DNA of 64,000 nucleotides, from the NCBI RefSeq assembly GCF_003311635.1, contig NZ_QEXL01000001.1, forward strand, positions 236,900 through 300,899, in the 5' to 3' direction. Of the stretch, positions 45,337 to 56,347 are shown in pieces (the first letter of the stretch is position 1; every line of letters starts with the position of its first letter). Below the pieces are notes generated by a model. The model did not search any database and was not told the DNA's origin. It saw nothing but the letters and a program-made list of their open reading frames with translations. The translations under genes were made by a program, and so were the position numbers. This DNA comes from Novacetimonas cocois (GTDB taxonomy: Bacteria > Pseudomonadota > Alphaproteobacteria > Acetobacterales > Acetobacteraceae).

Positions 45337-48144
45337 TTAGCCGAAAGCCCCGACATGGTGCATCACGCCCGTGCTGATTTCACGCACCAGCGCGAACAGG
45401 CGCTGCATGGGTTCGAATATTTCCGTATATTCGCGGGTATAGGCGCCTTCGTCACGCGGGCCGTGCGGTTCATGGAAATCCAGGTCAAAGCTGCGATCGG
45501 CGCGATAGGGGAAAATCTGTTCCAGTTCCTTGAGGACGCCGGGAATTTCCAGGCACAGGACCTTGGCCGTCAGCACGTCGCGGGTAAAGGCGTTGCGAGG
45601 CGCGAAATAGGGGATTTTCGTTGACAGCATCCATATCTGCTCGATCACCGCGATGCGGATGGCGTGCAGCAGCATCTCGTCGGCCTCCATCCGGGGGGCG
45701 TTGGGCCATGCATTGCGTAACGCCAGATGGTCGGACTGGATTCGGCGGAACATGGATTGCGTACTGGCCCAGAAATCCAGCCGTTCCAGCCCATGCATCA
45801 GCGTCAGGCATGCCTCCTGACGTTTCGGGTCCTGCTGCGACGTGGCGCGCTGCAGCCACATGTCCGGATCCAGCAGGCGGATCACCCCGCGCAGGACGCC
45901 ATCGCAGGAATGGGCCAGCGCATGGGCCGCGAAATCCAGCGCCCGGCGGAAGCGCGGACTGTCGGTGAGGTAGCGTTCGAACGTATCGGGATGGCGGGTC
46001 GCCGCCGTCCCCAGCCCCTGAAGCGTATTGGCGCACCATGCCAGCTGCTGGAGGATGGCATTGTTGGGAATGGCGCGCAGCTGGCTGGGATGGCGGATGC
46101 GCGTGGTGATGGCCGCGGCATCGCTCTGCCGGGCGGAGGGACGCGATCCCGTCTTGTCGATCAGCGACGGCCCGAACGCGCCAAGCAGCGCGGCATAGCC
46201 CGGATCTTCCACCAGTCCCGTCATGCCCCGCGCGATGGTGGAAAAGAAATCGGCTGAAAAGTCCGGCTCGTCATAAACCGGGTCCTCGTCGATGGAGGTC
46301 GGGGCGAAGGCGTGCTCTGCGATCACGCTGACCGTCGCATCGGCCAGAGGCTGGGTCCCGAACAGCAGGTAGCCATCGCCCCCCTGGAACGCCGTTTCCT
46401 CCCGCAGGCGGATGCCCGCCTGAAGGAAGCGCATGCGCGCGTGCGGCGGGGAGAGGTAGTCGAAACGTTCGGCAAGGCTGTAGGGATGCGCGCCGCGTCC
46501 GATGCTTTCCCCATGCGTGTCGAACAGGATCACCTCAACAAAGGCGAGGTCCCACTGCCGCAGCAGGTCGCAGATCTTCAGCCGCAGGCGTTCGATCAGG
46601 TAGGTCGCGGCCAGCTGCCCCACGTAACGCCCCGAATCGGAAAAGCCGAACTGCAGGCTCAGCTTGCGCGTGCGCTGCAGGTAGGCCCGCCAGTGCGGGG
46701 AGCGCAGGGCCTCCTCGATGACATGTTCGCCTTTTTCAAGCGCCTCCTGCGTTTCGAACAGGGGGGAGATCTCGATCATGTCCTCCACCCCCAGCAGGCG
46801 CGCCAGCCACAGCGCGGTCAGCAGGGTGTATCCGGTTTCCGTCTCCGCGATCAGGAAGCGGATGGGGGTGGTGCGGTCGATATGATGCAGGATCTGGCGC
46901 ACCGTCATCATCAGCCGCCCCGCCGTCGACTGTTCCACCAGCAGGGAGCCGAAATCGATGTCGATGGGCTGTGTCGTGCCCAGTGCCTCGTCAATCTGGG
47001 CGATCAGGGCGCGGCGCTGCACGTGGATGTCGGGATTGTCGGTGATGCCAAGCCGCTGGCGCGCGACGTTATGCAGCTGCGTCGAATTGAGGCGGACATG
47101 CGTATGCGCGGCCGACAGGCCATGCGCCATGAACCCCGCGCGCGCGATGGACAGCGTCATCTTGTCATCGGGAAGGGCCGCGTCGATGGCTTCCCCAAAG
47201 GCGGGAAGCAGTTCGTTGCTGCTGATCAGGGCCTCATCCCGCCGGTCGATCAGCACGCCGGCGAAATCCGCGACCGCCTGCGGGTCGGGGCTGTCCGGAC
47301 AGGCGGCGATCTGTGCCTCCACCGCGTCGGCCGCGCGCATCACGCGTTCCAGCAGATCGTTCACGGGGGGCGAGGTGACGGATGCTATCTGCCCGCGCAG
47401 GCGCGTCAGCTGCATGTGCTTCATGCGCAGCCGCAGCCGCAGCGTGTCCCACCATCCGATATCCGTGCGGCCGTCCGTGTCGTATCCGACCCAGCTTGTC
47501 ATGATGACCGGGCGCGGGATCAGCGTCACCCACAGCTGCGGCCAGTGGGTCCGTGCCTCGGTCAGGAGGATGCGCGTCAGGCGGTCCAGCGCGTTGCGCC
47601 CGCGCAGGATGGCCTGCGTCGCAAGGGTAAATTCCTCGTTCAGCGTGGGCGGCGCGGCGCGGCGGTGCGTCAGGAAGGCGGGGATGTCGGCGGGGGGCTG
47701 CTGCGGATTGTGCGTCGCCATGTCGGCAAGGCATTCATAGACCGGGTTCGCCAGCGCGAAGGTCGGATGGGCGGTAAACACGGCGGCAAAGCGGCTGCGT
47801 TCGGTCGCGGCGCGGAACCGGGCGATGGGAACGGGGCTGTCATTGGGATCCGGCTGCACGATTCGCCGCGCCACGTCGCGCATCCGCTCCTCGATCACCG
47901 CGTCATCCACGCCCCCGACATAGGCGGCGATGTGGCAGGCGCGATGGCCAAAGGCGCGATCGCGCAGCTGACGCACCCATTCCTCCAGCGCGTCGATCGA
48001 CAGCACGCCCCTGTCGATCTGCTGTCCGATGCTGCGTGCCAGCATCATGACGGGGTTGTCCGAAAGGGCCGGGATCGCCACCAGCTCCCTGGCCTGCTGC
48101 TGCAGCATGTCTGTCGCATGAGGGGCAGAGGCCTGAGACATCAT
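45337..48144 (-). CDS. PEP-carboxylase-like protein, altered site
   Basis: A 935-residue protein of the phosphoenolpyruvate carboxylase family. Recognisable features are VFTAHPTFAL (H126, the equivalent of E. coli H138), ISPLFETQEAL, LQFGFSDSGRYVGQLAATY and DTHGESIGRGAHP. Several catalytic positions differ: the lysine of SDSAKDAG is R506; in a gap-free alignment the HGRGG core (H579, R581) becomes D542 and H544; only the second arginine (R550) remains. The C-terminal RNTG is absent. CAGGA six bases before 48144 decides the start. It may be a diverged paralogue or a non-carboxylating relative. Confidence 0.75.
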   Translation of the reverse strand: MMSQASAPHATDMLQQQARELVAIPALSDNPVMMLARSIGQQIDRGVLSIDALEEWVRQLRDRAFGHRACHIAAYVGGVDDAVIEERMRDVARRIVQPDPNDSPVPIARFRAATERSRFAAVFTAHPTFALANPVYECLADMATHNPQQPPADIPAFLTHRRAAPPTLNEEFTLATQAILRGRNALDRLTRILLTEARTHWPQLWVTLIPRPVIMTSWVGYDTDGRTDIGWWDTLRLRLRMKHMQLTRLRGQIASVTSPPVNDLLERVMRAADAVEAQIAACPDSPDPQAVADFAGVLIDRRDEALISSNELLPAFGEAIDAALPDDKMTLSIARAGFMAHGLSAAHTHVRLNSTQLHNVARQRLGITDNPDIHVQRRALIAQIDEALGTTQPIDIDFGSLLVEQSTAGRLMMTVRQILHHIDRTTPIRFLIAETETGYTLLTALWLARLLGVEDMIEISPLFETQEALEKGEHVIEEALRSPHWRAYLQRTRKLSLQFGFSDSGRYVGQLAATYLIERLRLKICDLLRQWDLAFVEVILFDTHGESIGRGAHPYSLAERFDYLSPPHARMRFLQAGIRLREETAFQGGDGYLLFGTQPLADATVSVIAEHAFAPTSIDEDPVYDEPDFSADFFSTIARGMTGLVEDPGYAALLGAFGPSLIDKTGSRPSARQSDAAAITTRIRHPSQLRAIPNNAILQQLAWCANTLQGLGTAATRHPDTFERYLTDSPRFRRALDFAAHALAHSCDGVLRGVIRLLDPDMWLQRATSQQDPKRQEACLTLMHGLERLDFWASTQSMFRRIQSDHLALRNAWPNAPRMEADEMLLHAIRIAVIEQIWMLSTKIPYFAPRNAFTRDVLTAKVLCLEIPGVLKELEQIFPYRADRSFDLDFHEPHGPRDEGAYTREYTEIFEPMQRLFALVREISTGVMHHVGAFG

Positions 48145-48292
48145 GAGGTCCTGTCGTGAAAATTGCATAATGTATTAGCGTCCCATGTTCGACACGGCTT
48201 CGCAATCGCCACGCGGTTGTGTTCACGTCTATTTGGACGATCCCTTGCCCGACACCTTGGGGATGGAGACACACAATGGTATCAAAAGGTTC

Positions 48293-49588
48293 ATGAACAA
48301 CATTCCACAGGCCGACAGGGATGCGTGGCGCGTCCTGCAACGTTACAAATGGTCGGCGACAGGGCTGTTGATCGGCATGGCCGGCCTGACGGTGGCGGGC
48401 TATGCCCTTCCGGCGTCGGGGGTGATGGCCGATCACGCGTGGCTCGACGTCCTGCGGTCGGGGGCAAAGGCCGGGGTGGTCGGCGGACTTGCGGACTGGT
48501 TCGCGGTCACCGCCCTGTTCCGCCGTCCCATGGGCCTGCCCATCCCGCATACCGCCATCCTGCCGGCGCAGCAGGAACGCCTGGCCCAGGCGCTGGGGCG
48601 GTTCGTCTCCACCAATGTCTTTACCGAAAAGGACGTGGCGGCGGCGATGCAGCGCATCGACCTGCCCAGCGTGATCGGGGACATCCTGCAGGACCCCGAA
48701 ACGGTGGCCACCGTAAACCGCGCGGTCATCGGCGCGGTGCCCCATGTCCTCGACCGGCTGGAGGACGGGCGGGCCAGCAACGCGATCTCGCGCCTGATCC
48801 CCAGCCTGCTGGGGGGGGAGGAAATCGCCCCGATCGTGATTCGCAGCATGCGCGCGCTGGTCGATGGGGACCGCCATCAGGAGGTCCTGTCCTTCCTGCT
48901 GCTGCGCCTCAAGGACGGGCTGAAATCCAAGGAGCAGTCGCTGCGCCAGATGATCGAGGAGCGGGTGCGCGAACAGGGCGGCCGCCTGCTGGGATGGGCG
49001 ATCGGCGGTTCCATCGCGACGAAGGTCCTGACCGCGGCGAGCGAGGAGCTCGATCGCATCGACCCGCAGAACTCCGACCTGCGCGAAGGTTTCACCACCT
49101 GGGTCCGTTCGGAGATCGACCGGATCGAACAGGACCCGCAACGCCGGCGGGAACTGACGGGCACGATCATGGGTGTCCTGTCGCATGACAGCATCCGGGG
49201 ATGGAGCGGCGACGTCTGGCATCGCCTGCGCCGGGTCATAGAGACCGATGTCGCGCGCGGAGAGGAAGGCTGGACCGCCTCCATCGTGCGCGACGCGCTG
49301 CATCGCCTGGCGGAACAGATGTATCATGATCCCCAGATGCGCCAGCGCGTGACCGGCACGGCCCAGCGCATGGTCAACGGCAGCCTGCCGTTCCTGCGTG
49401 ACAGCATGTCACGTTTTATTGCTTCGGTCGTGGCGGGGTGGGATGCCAACGCGCTCAGCGACCGGCTGGAACTGCGCGTGGGGCGCGATCTGCAGTATGT
49501 ACGCTTTAACGGAACGCTGGTCGGGTTTCTGGCCGGATGCGGCCTGTCCGTGTTACTACAACTGATATTCGGCACCGGCATCGGATAG
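48293..49588 (+). CDS. DUF445 domain membrane protein
   Basis: A 431-residue protein of the DUF445 (YjiN) family. TM1 is about residues 20-40 and another helix lies at the extreme C-terminus (FLAGCGLSVLLQLIFG). The signature GGLADWFAVTALFRRPMGLPIPHTAI-type is present as GGLADWFAVTALFRRPMGLP. The long middle region is helical. The ATG at 48293 with AAAAGG upstream was chosen. It is divergent from the PEP-carboxylase-like gene. The family's role is not known. Confidence 0.85.
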   Translation: MNNIPQADRDAWRVLQRYKWSATGLLIGMAGLTVAGYALPASGVMADHAWLDVLRSGAKAGVVGGLADWFAVTALFRRPMGLPIPHTAILPAQQERLAQALGRFVSTNVFTEKDVAAAMQRIDLPSVIGDILQDPETVATVNRAVIGAVPHVLDRLEDGRASNAISRLIPSLLGGEEIAPIVIRSMRALVDGDRHQEVLSFLLLRLKDGLKSKEQSLRQMIEERVREQGGRLLGWAIGGSIATKVLTAASEELDRIDPQNSDLREGFTTWVRSEIDRIEQDPQRRRELTGTIMGVLSHDSIRGWSGDVWHRLRRVIETDVARGEEGWTASIVRDALHRLAEQMYHDPQMRQRVTGTAQRMVNGSLPFLRDSMSRFIASVVAGWDANALSDRLELRVGRDLQYVRFNGTLVGFLAGCGLSVLLQLIFGTGIG

Positions 49589-49647
49589 GAAACGCATCAT
49601 GGCGTGGCAAATGAACTTGACGAACCGCGATGGGTGCCTCATCTGGA

Positions 49648-49686
49648 ACTGAGTAAATCAGTACCAGTCTGGTCCATTTATGGACC
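49648..49686 (+). promoter_or_regulatory. clustered palindromes before SUF regulator
   Basis: Three inverted repeats lie in 39 bases: ACTGA-N5-TCAGT (49648-49662), ACCAG-T-CTGGT (49663-49673) and GGTCCAT-TT-ATGGACC (49671-49686). They sit 22-60 bp upstream of the Rrf2-type gene, a likely autoregulatory operator zone for that [2Fe-2S] repressor. Confidence 0.6.
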
Positions 49687-49707
49687 GTGCCGGTACGGGG
49701 GAGCAGA

Positions 49708-50166
49708 ATGCTGAAACTTTCAAAGCTGACCGATTATGCCGTCGTGGCGCTGGTCCGTCTTGGACAGAAAGAGGAAGTCACGACCTCGCCCGTGCTGTCG
49801 CGTTCCACCGGCATTCCCGAACCGACCATCGCTAAGGTCCTGAAGGTGCTGGCCGCGCAGGGGATCGTCATTTCGCAGCGCGGCGCGCGGGGGGGATACC
49901 GCCTTGCCCGGCCACTGGAAAAGATATCGGTCGCGGCCGTCATACAGGCGATCGACGGTCCGATCTCGCTTACGACATGCGTGGATGGCGGCGAATGCGA
50001 TGCGCGTTCGACATGCGGACTGGTGGGGCAGTGGGACGCGGTCAACAGCGCCATCCTGGGCGCCCTGTCGGCCATTTCCCTGTCCGACATGCAGAATCAT
50101 ACCGTGACACCCCGGCGGGACCCCGGTTCCCCGTCCGCGGCCCTCGGCCCCCTGGCCACGGCCTGA
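49708..50166 (+). CDS. Rrf2-family SUF/Fe-S regulator
   Basis: A 152-residue Rrf2/IscR-type regulator. The winged-helix part (1-70) includes [15 protein letters not shown] and [20 protein letters not shown]. Three cysteines that can hold a [2Fe-2S] cluster are C91, C97 and C103 ([18 protein letters not shown]). It heads the SUF genes, and palindromes just upstream suggest self-repression when clusters are sufficient. GGGGGAG precedes the ATG at 49708; the in-frame start at 49687 adds seven residues. Confidence 0.92.
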   Translation: MLKLSKLTDYAVVALVRLGQKEEVTTSPVLSRSTGIPEPTIAKVLKVLAAQGIVISQRGARGGYRLARPLEKISVAAVIQAIDGPISLTTCVDGGECDARSTCGLVGQWDAVNSAILGALSAISLSDMQNHTVTPRRDPGSPSAALGPLATA

Positions 50167-50182
50167 AGGAGGAGTTGAAGAC

Positions 50183-51673
50183 ATGCCAGCAGTTGCCGAG
50201 ACCCGCAAGACCGTCGAGACGCTGGGCCAGAACACCTACAAATGGGGGTTCGAGACCGATATCGAGATGGATATCGCCCCCAAGGGTCTGAATGAAGATA
50301 TCATCCGGCTGATTTCCACCCGCAAGAACGAGCCGGAATGGATGCTGGAATGGCGGCTGAAGGCCTATCATTCATGGCTGGAAATGCGCGAGCCGACATG
50401 GGCGAAGGTCCATCATCCGCCCATCGATTACCAGGACGTGCATTACTACGCCGCGCCGAAGAAGAAGCCGGGCCCGAAATCGCTGGAGGAGGTCGACCCC
50501 GAACTCCTGCGCACATACGAAAAGCTGGGCATTCCGCTGCATGAACAGGCCCTGCTGGCTGGCGTGGAGATCCCGGAAGGGGAGGAAGCCCGCCCGCCGG
50601 TGGCAGTTGACGCCGTGTTCGACAGCGTGTCGGTCGCGACGACCTTCCGCAAGACCCTGTCCGAGGCCGGCGTGATCTTCTGCCCCATTTCGGAGGCCGT
50701 GCAGGAACATCCCGAACTGGTGCGGAAGTACCTCGGCTCCGTCGTGCCGGTGACCGACAATTTCTATGCCGCGCTGAACGCCGCCGTCTTTACCGACGGG
50801 TCGTTCGTGTACGTGCCGAAGGGCGTGCGCTGCCCGATGGAGCTTTCGACCTATTTCCGCATCAACGCCCGCAACACCGGGCAGTTCGAGCGCACCCTGA
50901 TCGTGGTGGAGGACGGCGCGTCCGTTTCCTATCTGGAGGGCTGCACCGCGCCGATGCGTGACGAGAACCAGCTTCATGCCGCCGTGGTCGAACTGGTGGC
51001 GATGGAGGATGCGTCGATCAAGTATTCCACGGTCCAGAACTGGTATCCGGGGGATGAAAACGGGCGCGGTGGCATCTACAACTTCGTGACCAAGCGCGGG
51101 GCGTGCCGTGGCGCGCGGTCCAAGATTTCGTGGACGCAGGTGGAAACCGGTTCCGCCATCACATGGAAATACCCCTCATGCATCCTGCAGGGCGAAGGCT
51201 CGGTGGGGGAGTTCTATTCCGTGGCGGTGACGAACAACCACCAGCAGGCGGATACGGGCACGAAGATGATCCATATCGGGCGCAACACGCGTTCGACGAT
51301 CATCGCCAAGACCATCAGCGCGGGACAGTCCGACAGCACCTATCGCGGGCTGGTGCGCATGATGCCCAAGGCATCGGGCGGGCGTAACTTCACGCAGTGC
51401 GACAGCCTGCTGATCGGCGACCGGTGCGGGGCACATACCGTGCCCTATATCGAAAGCCGCAACATGTCCGCCAGCATCGAACATGAAGCGACCACATCCA
51501 AGATTTCCGAGGATCAGCTGTTCTACTGCCGGCAGCGCGGCCTGTCGGAAGAAGACGCCGTTGGCCTGATCGTCAACGGATTCTGCAAGGATGTGCTCAA
51601 GGAACTGCCGATGGAATTCGCGGTGGAAGCGCAGAAGCTTCTGCAGATCAGCCTTGAAGGCAGCGTCGGTTGA
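50183..51673 (+). CDS. sufB: Fe-S assembly scaffold subunit SufB
   Basis: A 496-residue SufB, the scaffold of the SufBC2D complex on which clusters are built. Family hallmarks are [30 protein letters not shown] and [20 protein letters not shown], with the conserved C-terminal [22 protein letters not shown] precedes the ATG at 50183. It follows the Rrf2-type gene directly; sufC starts 15 bp after its stop. Confidence 0.96.
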   Translation: MPAVAETRKTVETLGQNTYKWGFETDIEMDIAPKGLNEDIIRLISTRKNEPEWMLEWRLKAYHSWLEMREPTWAKVHHPPIDYQDVHYYAAPKKKPGPKSLEEVDPELLRTYEKLGIPLHEQALLAGVEIPEGEEARPPVAVDAVFDSVSVATTFRKTLSEAGVIFCPISEAVQEHPELVRKYLGSVVPVTDNFYAALNAAVFTDGSFVYVPKGVRCPMELSTYFRINARNTGQFERTLIVVEDGASVSYLEGCTAPMRDENQLHAAVVELVAMEDASIKYSTVQNWYPGDENGRGGIYNFVTKRGACRGARSKISWTQVETGSAITWKYPSCILQGEGSVGEFYSVAVTNNHQQADTGTKMIHIGRNTRSTIIAKTISAGQSDSTYRGLVRMMPKASGGRNFTQCDSLLIGDRCGAHTVPYIESRNMSASIEHEATTSKISEDQLFYCRQRGLSEEDAVGLIVNGFCKDVLKELPMEFAVEAQKLLQISLEGSVG

Positions 51674-51688
51674 ACAGGGATTAGAGAC

Positions 51689-52458
<770 letters not shown>

Positions 52459-52462
<4 letters not shown>

Positions 52463-53730
52463 ACGCCATCGCACCGGTCGGGATCAGTGCGGCAGCCTTC
52501 CTTGGCCGGGGGAAGCACGATACGCCCGAACGCCGCGCGGCGGCGGACGTCCTGACGCAGGCGGGCCTGCCCCGCGCGGGGGTGGAGGCATGGAAATATA
52601 CCTCCCTGCGCGCGCTGGCGGACGTGCCTTACGCCACGCCGCCCGCGCAGGTGGACGGGGCGGAGGTCGCGCGCCTGCTGGCGATGGTGGAAACCGTCTC
52701 CGGACTGGGGGATGGGGCGGGACGCGTCGTCCTTGTCAACGGGCGTTTCGACGCGGCGCTGTCGCGCCTGCCCGATGGCGTGCGGGTCGGAACCTTTGCG
52801 GCGGACCCCGTCTTTGCCGACTGGATCGATCCGCGTGGCGATGTCGGCACCGCGCTCAATACCCTGATGGCCGAGGATGGCGTCAGCCTGCATGTGGACA
52901 CGGACGTGGATGCGGGGACGATGCTGCTGGTCAGCATCGGCGTAAGCCATGACGACGCGCCCATCTCGTTCCATCCGCGCCATCGCATGACGCTGGCCCG
53001 TGGCGCGCGCCTTGCGGTGCTGGAGGCCACGGTCGGCACCGGCAATTACCTGCATAATCCCGTGTTCGAGGTCGATGTGGCCGACAGCGCGCACCTGACC
53101 CATGCCCGCCTGCAGGCGGAAGGGGAAAAGGCGTCGCAGATCGCGGTGACCCATGCGCGGGTGGCTTCGGCCGGCCTGTATGACAGTTTCAATCTGACGC
53201 TTGGCGCGGTGCTGAGCCGCCATGAAGTCCATGCCGCCCTGACGGGCGAGCGTGCCTGCGTGCATGTCAACGGGGCGCAGCTGCTCGACGGCCGCCAGCA
53301 TGGCGACCTGAGCAGCATCATCACACACGCGGCACCGGGCTGCGTGTCGCGCCAGACGGTCAAGAACGTGCTGGCGGGCCATGCGCGCGGGGTATTCCAG
53401 GGCAAGATCCATGTCGAGCGCATTGCGCAGCAGACCGATGGCTACCAGATGAATCAGGCGCTTCTGCTGTCGGATACGGCGGAAATCGATGCCAAGCCCG
53501 AACTTGAAATCTATGCCGATGACGTCAAGTGCAGCCATGGCGCCACGGTTGGGGCGATCGACCCTGATCAGCTTTTCTATCTGCGCAGTCGCGGCATCGC
53601 GCTGGCGGATGCACGTTCGATGCTGATCCGTGCCTTTCTGCATGATGTGGTGCATCTGCTGGAGGATACGCGACTGCGTGACAGCCTCGACCTTGCCGTC
53701 GAGGCATGGTGGAACCAGAGGAACGCGTAA
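52459..53730 (+). CDS. sufD: Fe-S assembly protein SufD
   Basis: A 423-residue SufD, partner of SufB and SufC. The N-terminus has GVEAWKYTSLRAL, and the beta-helical core ends with SDTAEIDAKPELEIYADDVK and CSHGATVGAIDPDQLFYL, the regions shared with SufB. The start is GTG, overlapping sufC. Its stop overlaps the sufS ATG by one base (TAATG). Confidence 0.95.
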
Positions 53731-54986
53731 TGGACAAGACCCTCGTGCAGAAACGGACGGTGGATGCGGCCGAGGCCCTGCGGCATCTCCGCGCCGATTT
53801 CCCGATCCTGTCGCAGCAGGTGCATGGCAAGCCGCTCGTCTTCCTCGACAGCGCGGCGTCGGCGCAGAAGCCGCGACAGGTCATCGACACGATGGCCGAC
53901 ACGATGCGCACCCAGTACGCCAACATCCATCGCGGCCTGTACTGGATGAGCGAACGCACGACCGAGGCGTACGAGGCCGTGCGCGATCAGGTCGCGGCCT
54001 TCATCAATGCTGCCGGGCGCGAGGAAATCGTCTTCACCCGCAACAGCACGGAGGCCATCAACCTCGTCGCGCAGTCCTATGGTTCGCTGCTGAAACCGGG
54101 ACAGGCTGTCGTGATTTCCGAAATGGAACATCACGCCAACCTCGTGCCGTGGCAGATGCTGCGTGACCGCGCCGGGATCGAACTGCGCGTCGCCGCCGTG
54201 ACCGACAGTGGCGAACTGGACATGGACTCGCTTGCCGCCCTGCTGGCGGACGGGAATGTCGCGCTGGTGGCGATCACCCACATGTCCAATGTCCTGGGCA
54301 CCATTACCGATGCCCGCGCCATTGCGGACATGGCGCATGCGGCCGGCGCGCGGGTGCTGTTCGACGGCAGCCAGCTTGCGGTGCATCGCCGGGTGGACGT
54401 GCAGGCGCTGGAGGCGGATTTCTATGTCGTGACCGGGCACAAGCTGTATGGTCCGACGGGGGTGGGTTTCCTGTGGGCACGGCGTGAGATCCTGGAACAG
54501 ATGCCGCCGTTCATGGGCGGGGGGGACATGATTTCCTCCGTCTCCTTCGAACGTTCCACATGGGCGCCTGTCCCGCACAAGTTCGAGGCCGGGACCCCCG
54601 CGATCGTGGAGGTCATCGGCCTTGGCGCGGCGCTGGCCTATATCGAATCCATCGGCTTTGACGCGATCGGCGCGCATGAGGCGGCGCTGACGGAACATGC
54701 GCTGGCGCGGCTGACGCAGGTGCCTGGCCTGAACCTCGTGGGGACCGCGCGTGACCGGGGCGGGGTGATTTCCTTTACGATGGATGATGTCCATCCCCAT
54801 GATATCGCGACCCTGCTGGACCGTAACGGCATCGCGGTGCGGGCGGGACATCACTGTGCCGAGCCGCTGATGCGCCGTCTGGGGCTGAGTGCGACGGCAC
54901 GGGCGAGTTTCGGGATCTACACCACGCGTGAGGAAATAGATTTTCTTGCGCAGACCCTTGAACAGATTCGTAAGTTCTTTGTGTAA
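53730..54986 (+). CDS. sufS: cysteine desulfurase SufS
   Basis: A 418-residue PLP-dependent group II desulfurase supplying sulfur to SufU. The PLP lysine is K238 in VVTGHKLYGPTG and the persulfide cysteine is C376 in RAGHHCAEPLMRR. Family segments FLDSAASAQKPRQVID and EMEHHANLVPWQ are present. The ATG at 53730 overlaps the sufD stop. sufU follows after seven bases. Confidence 0.96.
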   Translation: MDKTLVQKRTVDAAEALRHLRADFPILSQQVHGKPLVFLDSAASAQKPRQVIDTMADTMRTQYANIHRGLYWMSERTTEAYEAVRDQVAAFINAAGREEIVFTRNSTEAINLVAQSYGSLLKPGQAVVISEMEHHANLVPWQMLRDRAGIELRVAAVTDSGELDMDSLAALLADGNVALVAITHMSNVLGTITDARAIADMAHAAGARVLFDGSQLAVHRRVDVQALEADFYVVTGHKLYGPTGVGFLWARREILEQMPPFMGGGDMISSVSFERSTWAPVPHKFEAGTPAIVEVIGLGAALAYIESIGFDAIGAHEAALTEHALARLTQVPGLNLVGTARDRGGVISFTMDDVHPHDIATLLDRNGIAVRAGHHCAEPLMRRLGLSATARASFGIYTTREEIDFLAQTLEQIRKFFV

Positions 54987-54993
54987 GAACGTG

Positions 54994-55422
54994 ATGGAGC
55001 AGGGGGATCTTTATCGTCGTCTTGTGGTGGAGCGTGCACGTGATCCCCTGTTCGCGGGACAGGTCGCGGATGCACAGGCGCAGGGCGAGGGGACAAATCC
55101 CCTGTGTGGCGACCGGGTGCGGCTGACGGCGTCCATGACGCCCGCGGGTCATATCGACAGCATCCGCCATGAAACCCGTGGATGCGCGATCTGCGCGGCG
55201 TCGGCGGATCTGATGGCGGAACATGTCGCCGGATATGACGCGCAACAGGTGGCGGCCCTGTCCGAGGTGTTCGAAAGAATGCTGAAGACCGGGGAACCCG
55301 AAGCCGGGACAGGCGAACTGGCGGTTTTCGCGCCCCTGCACCAGCATCGTTCGCGCATCCGTTGCGCAACGCTGCCGTGGACCGCGCTGACTGCGATGCT
55401 GAATGATTTGAAAGACAGGTAA
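54994..55422 (+). CDS. sufU: SufU-type sulfur acceptor
   Basis: A 142-residue SufU, related to IscU and partner of SufS. Metal/sulfur ligands C38 with D40 (NPLCGDR), C64 (TRGCAICAAS, with C67) and C124 (RIRCATLPW) match the SufU/IscU pattern, where a zinc or cluster site accepts persulfide. The ATG at 54994 is close behind sufS. A GTG at 54991 is an alternative. Confidence 0.9.
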   Translation: MEQGDLYRRLVVERARDPLFAGQVADAQAQGEGTNPLCGDRVRLTASMTPAGHIDSIRHETRGCAICAASADLMAEHVAGYDAQQVAALSEVFERMLKTGEPEAGTGELAVFAPLHQHRSRIRCATLPWTALTAMLNDLKDR

Positions 55423-55428
55423 AGCGTC

Positions 55429-55896
55429 ATGGAAGTAAAATCCGACGATACGCGATCCGCATCCGGGCGGGAGGAAGCCGGGGAAAAGGCATCCTTTTCC
55501 CTTGAGGACGGACATGCCGCCGCCCCGGAGGGCGAGGCCCTTTCGGTCTGGACCCCTGATGGCGCGCAGCCCACGGCGCCCGCAGGTGACGGCATCGTGT
55601 CCGAAGACGCGGTGATCGAGGCCATCGCGACTGTCTATGATCCGGAAATCCCCGTTAACATCTATGAACTCGGGCTGATTTACGCGATCGACCTGCACGA
55701 TGACGGCAGCGTCAAGATTGAAATGACGCTGACCGCCCCCAACTGTCCCAGTGCGCAGGAACTTCCCGCGCAGGTGAAGGAAGCCGTGGAAAAGATCGAC
55801 ACGGTGACCTCCGCCACCGTCGAAATCGTGTGGGAACCGCCGTGGGACATGTCGCGCATGAGCGAGGATGCCCGCCTGACCCTGAACATGTTCTGA
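55429..55896 (+). CDS. sufT: SufT-type DUF59 (MIP18-like) protein
   Basis: A 155-residue protein. An acidic, low-complexity N-terminus (about 1-50) precedes a MIP18/DUF59 domain with DPEIPVNIYELGLIY and MTLTAPNCPSAQELP, including the conserved cysteine. SufT proteins help mature Fe-S proteins and are typically in SUF operons, as here. It lies six bases after sufU. The N-terminal extension is longer than in many relatives. Confidence 0.9.
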   Translation: MEVKSDDTRSASGREEAGEKASFSLEDGHAAAPEGEALSVWTPDGAQPTAPAGDGIVSEDAVIEAIATVYDPEIPVNIYELGLIYAIDLHDDGSVKIEMTLTAPNCPSAQELPAQVKEAVEKIDTVTSATVEIVWEPPWDMSRMSEDARLTLNMF

Positions 55897-55913
55897 CCCG
55901 CAGGGATATAGTG

Positions 55914-56315
55914 ATGACAACCAATACCGATGCCCCATCTTCCGTCACCAGCCCCGCTTCGGGTGCGGCGCCTGCCCGGCGGGAACTGCCGCCCCTGATG
56001 ACGCTGACGGACCGCGCGGCGAAACGTCTGGCAGAACTTTACGCTAGCGCCCATGCGGGACAGCTGCTGCGGATCGCCATTTCGACCAAGGGCTGTTCAG
56101 GCCACGCCTATGACATGACCTTCGTGAACGAGGCGGGGCCGGGCGATGAAGTCATCAGGGATCATGGCCTTACCCTGCTGGTGGACCGCAAGGCGACGCT
56201 GTTCCTGATCGGTTCCGTCATGGATTATGAGGTCAGGCAGCTCGAATCCGGCTTTACCTTTTCAAATCCCAATGAAAAGGGCCGCTGCGGCTGTGGCGAA
56301 AGCTTTCACGTCTGA
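55914..56315 (+). CDS. sufA: A-type Fe-S carrier SufA
   Basis: A 133-residue A-type carrier that passes clusters to target proteins. The three conserved cysteines are C61 (TKGCSGHAYDM), C125 and C127 (KGRCGCGESF). An extra disordered N-terminus of about 28 residues precedes the domain. CAGGGA lies upstream of the ATG at 55914. It is the last gene of the operon; a dispersed repeat follows. Confidence 0.93.
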   Translation: MTTNTDAPSSVTSPASGAAPARRELPPLMTLTDRAAKRLAELYASAHAGQLLRIAISTKGCSGHAYDMTFVNEAGPGDEVIRDHGLTLLVDRKATLFLIGSVMDYEVRQLESGFTFSNPNEKGRCGCGESFHV

Positions 56316-56347
56316 TCTTCGCCGGAAGGTAATTCCGGCAAGAGACC

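Noticed and set aside
46312-48159. Plus-strand 615-residue frame opposite the PEP-carboxylase-like gene
   Set aside because: Composition is Gln/Arg/His-rich and motif-free. The minus strand has clear family homology over its whole length.
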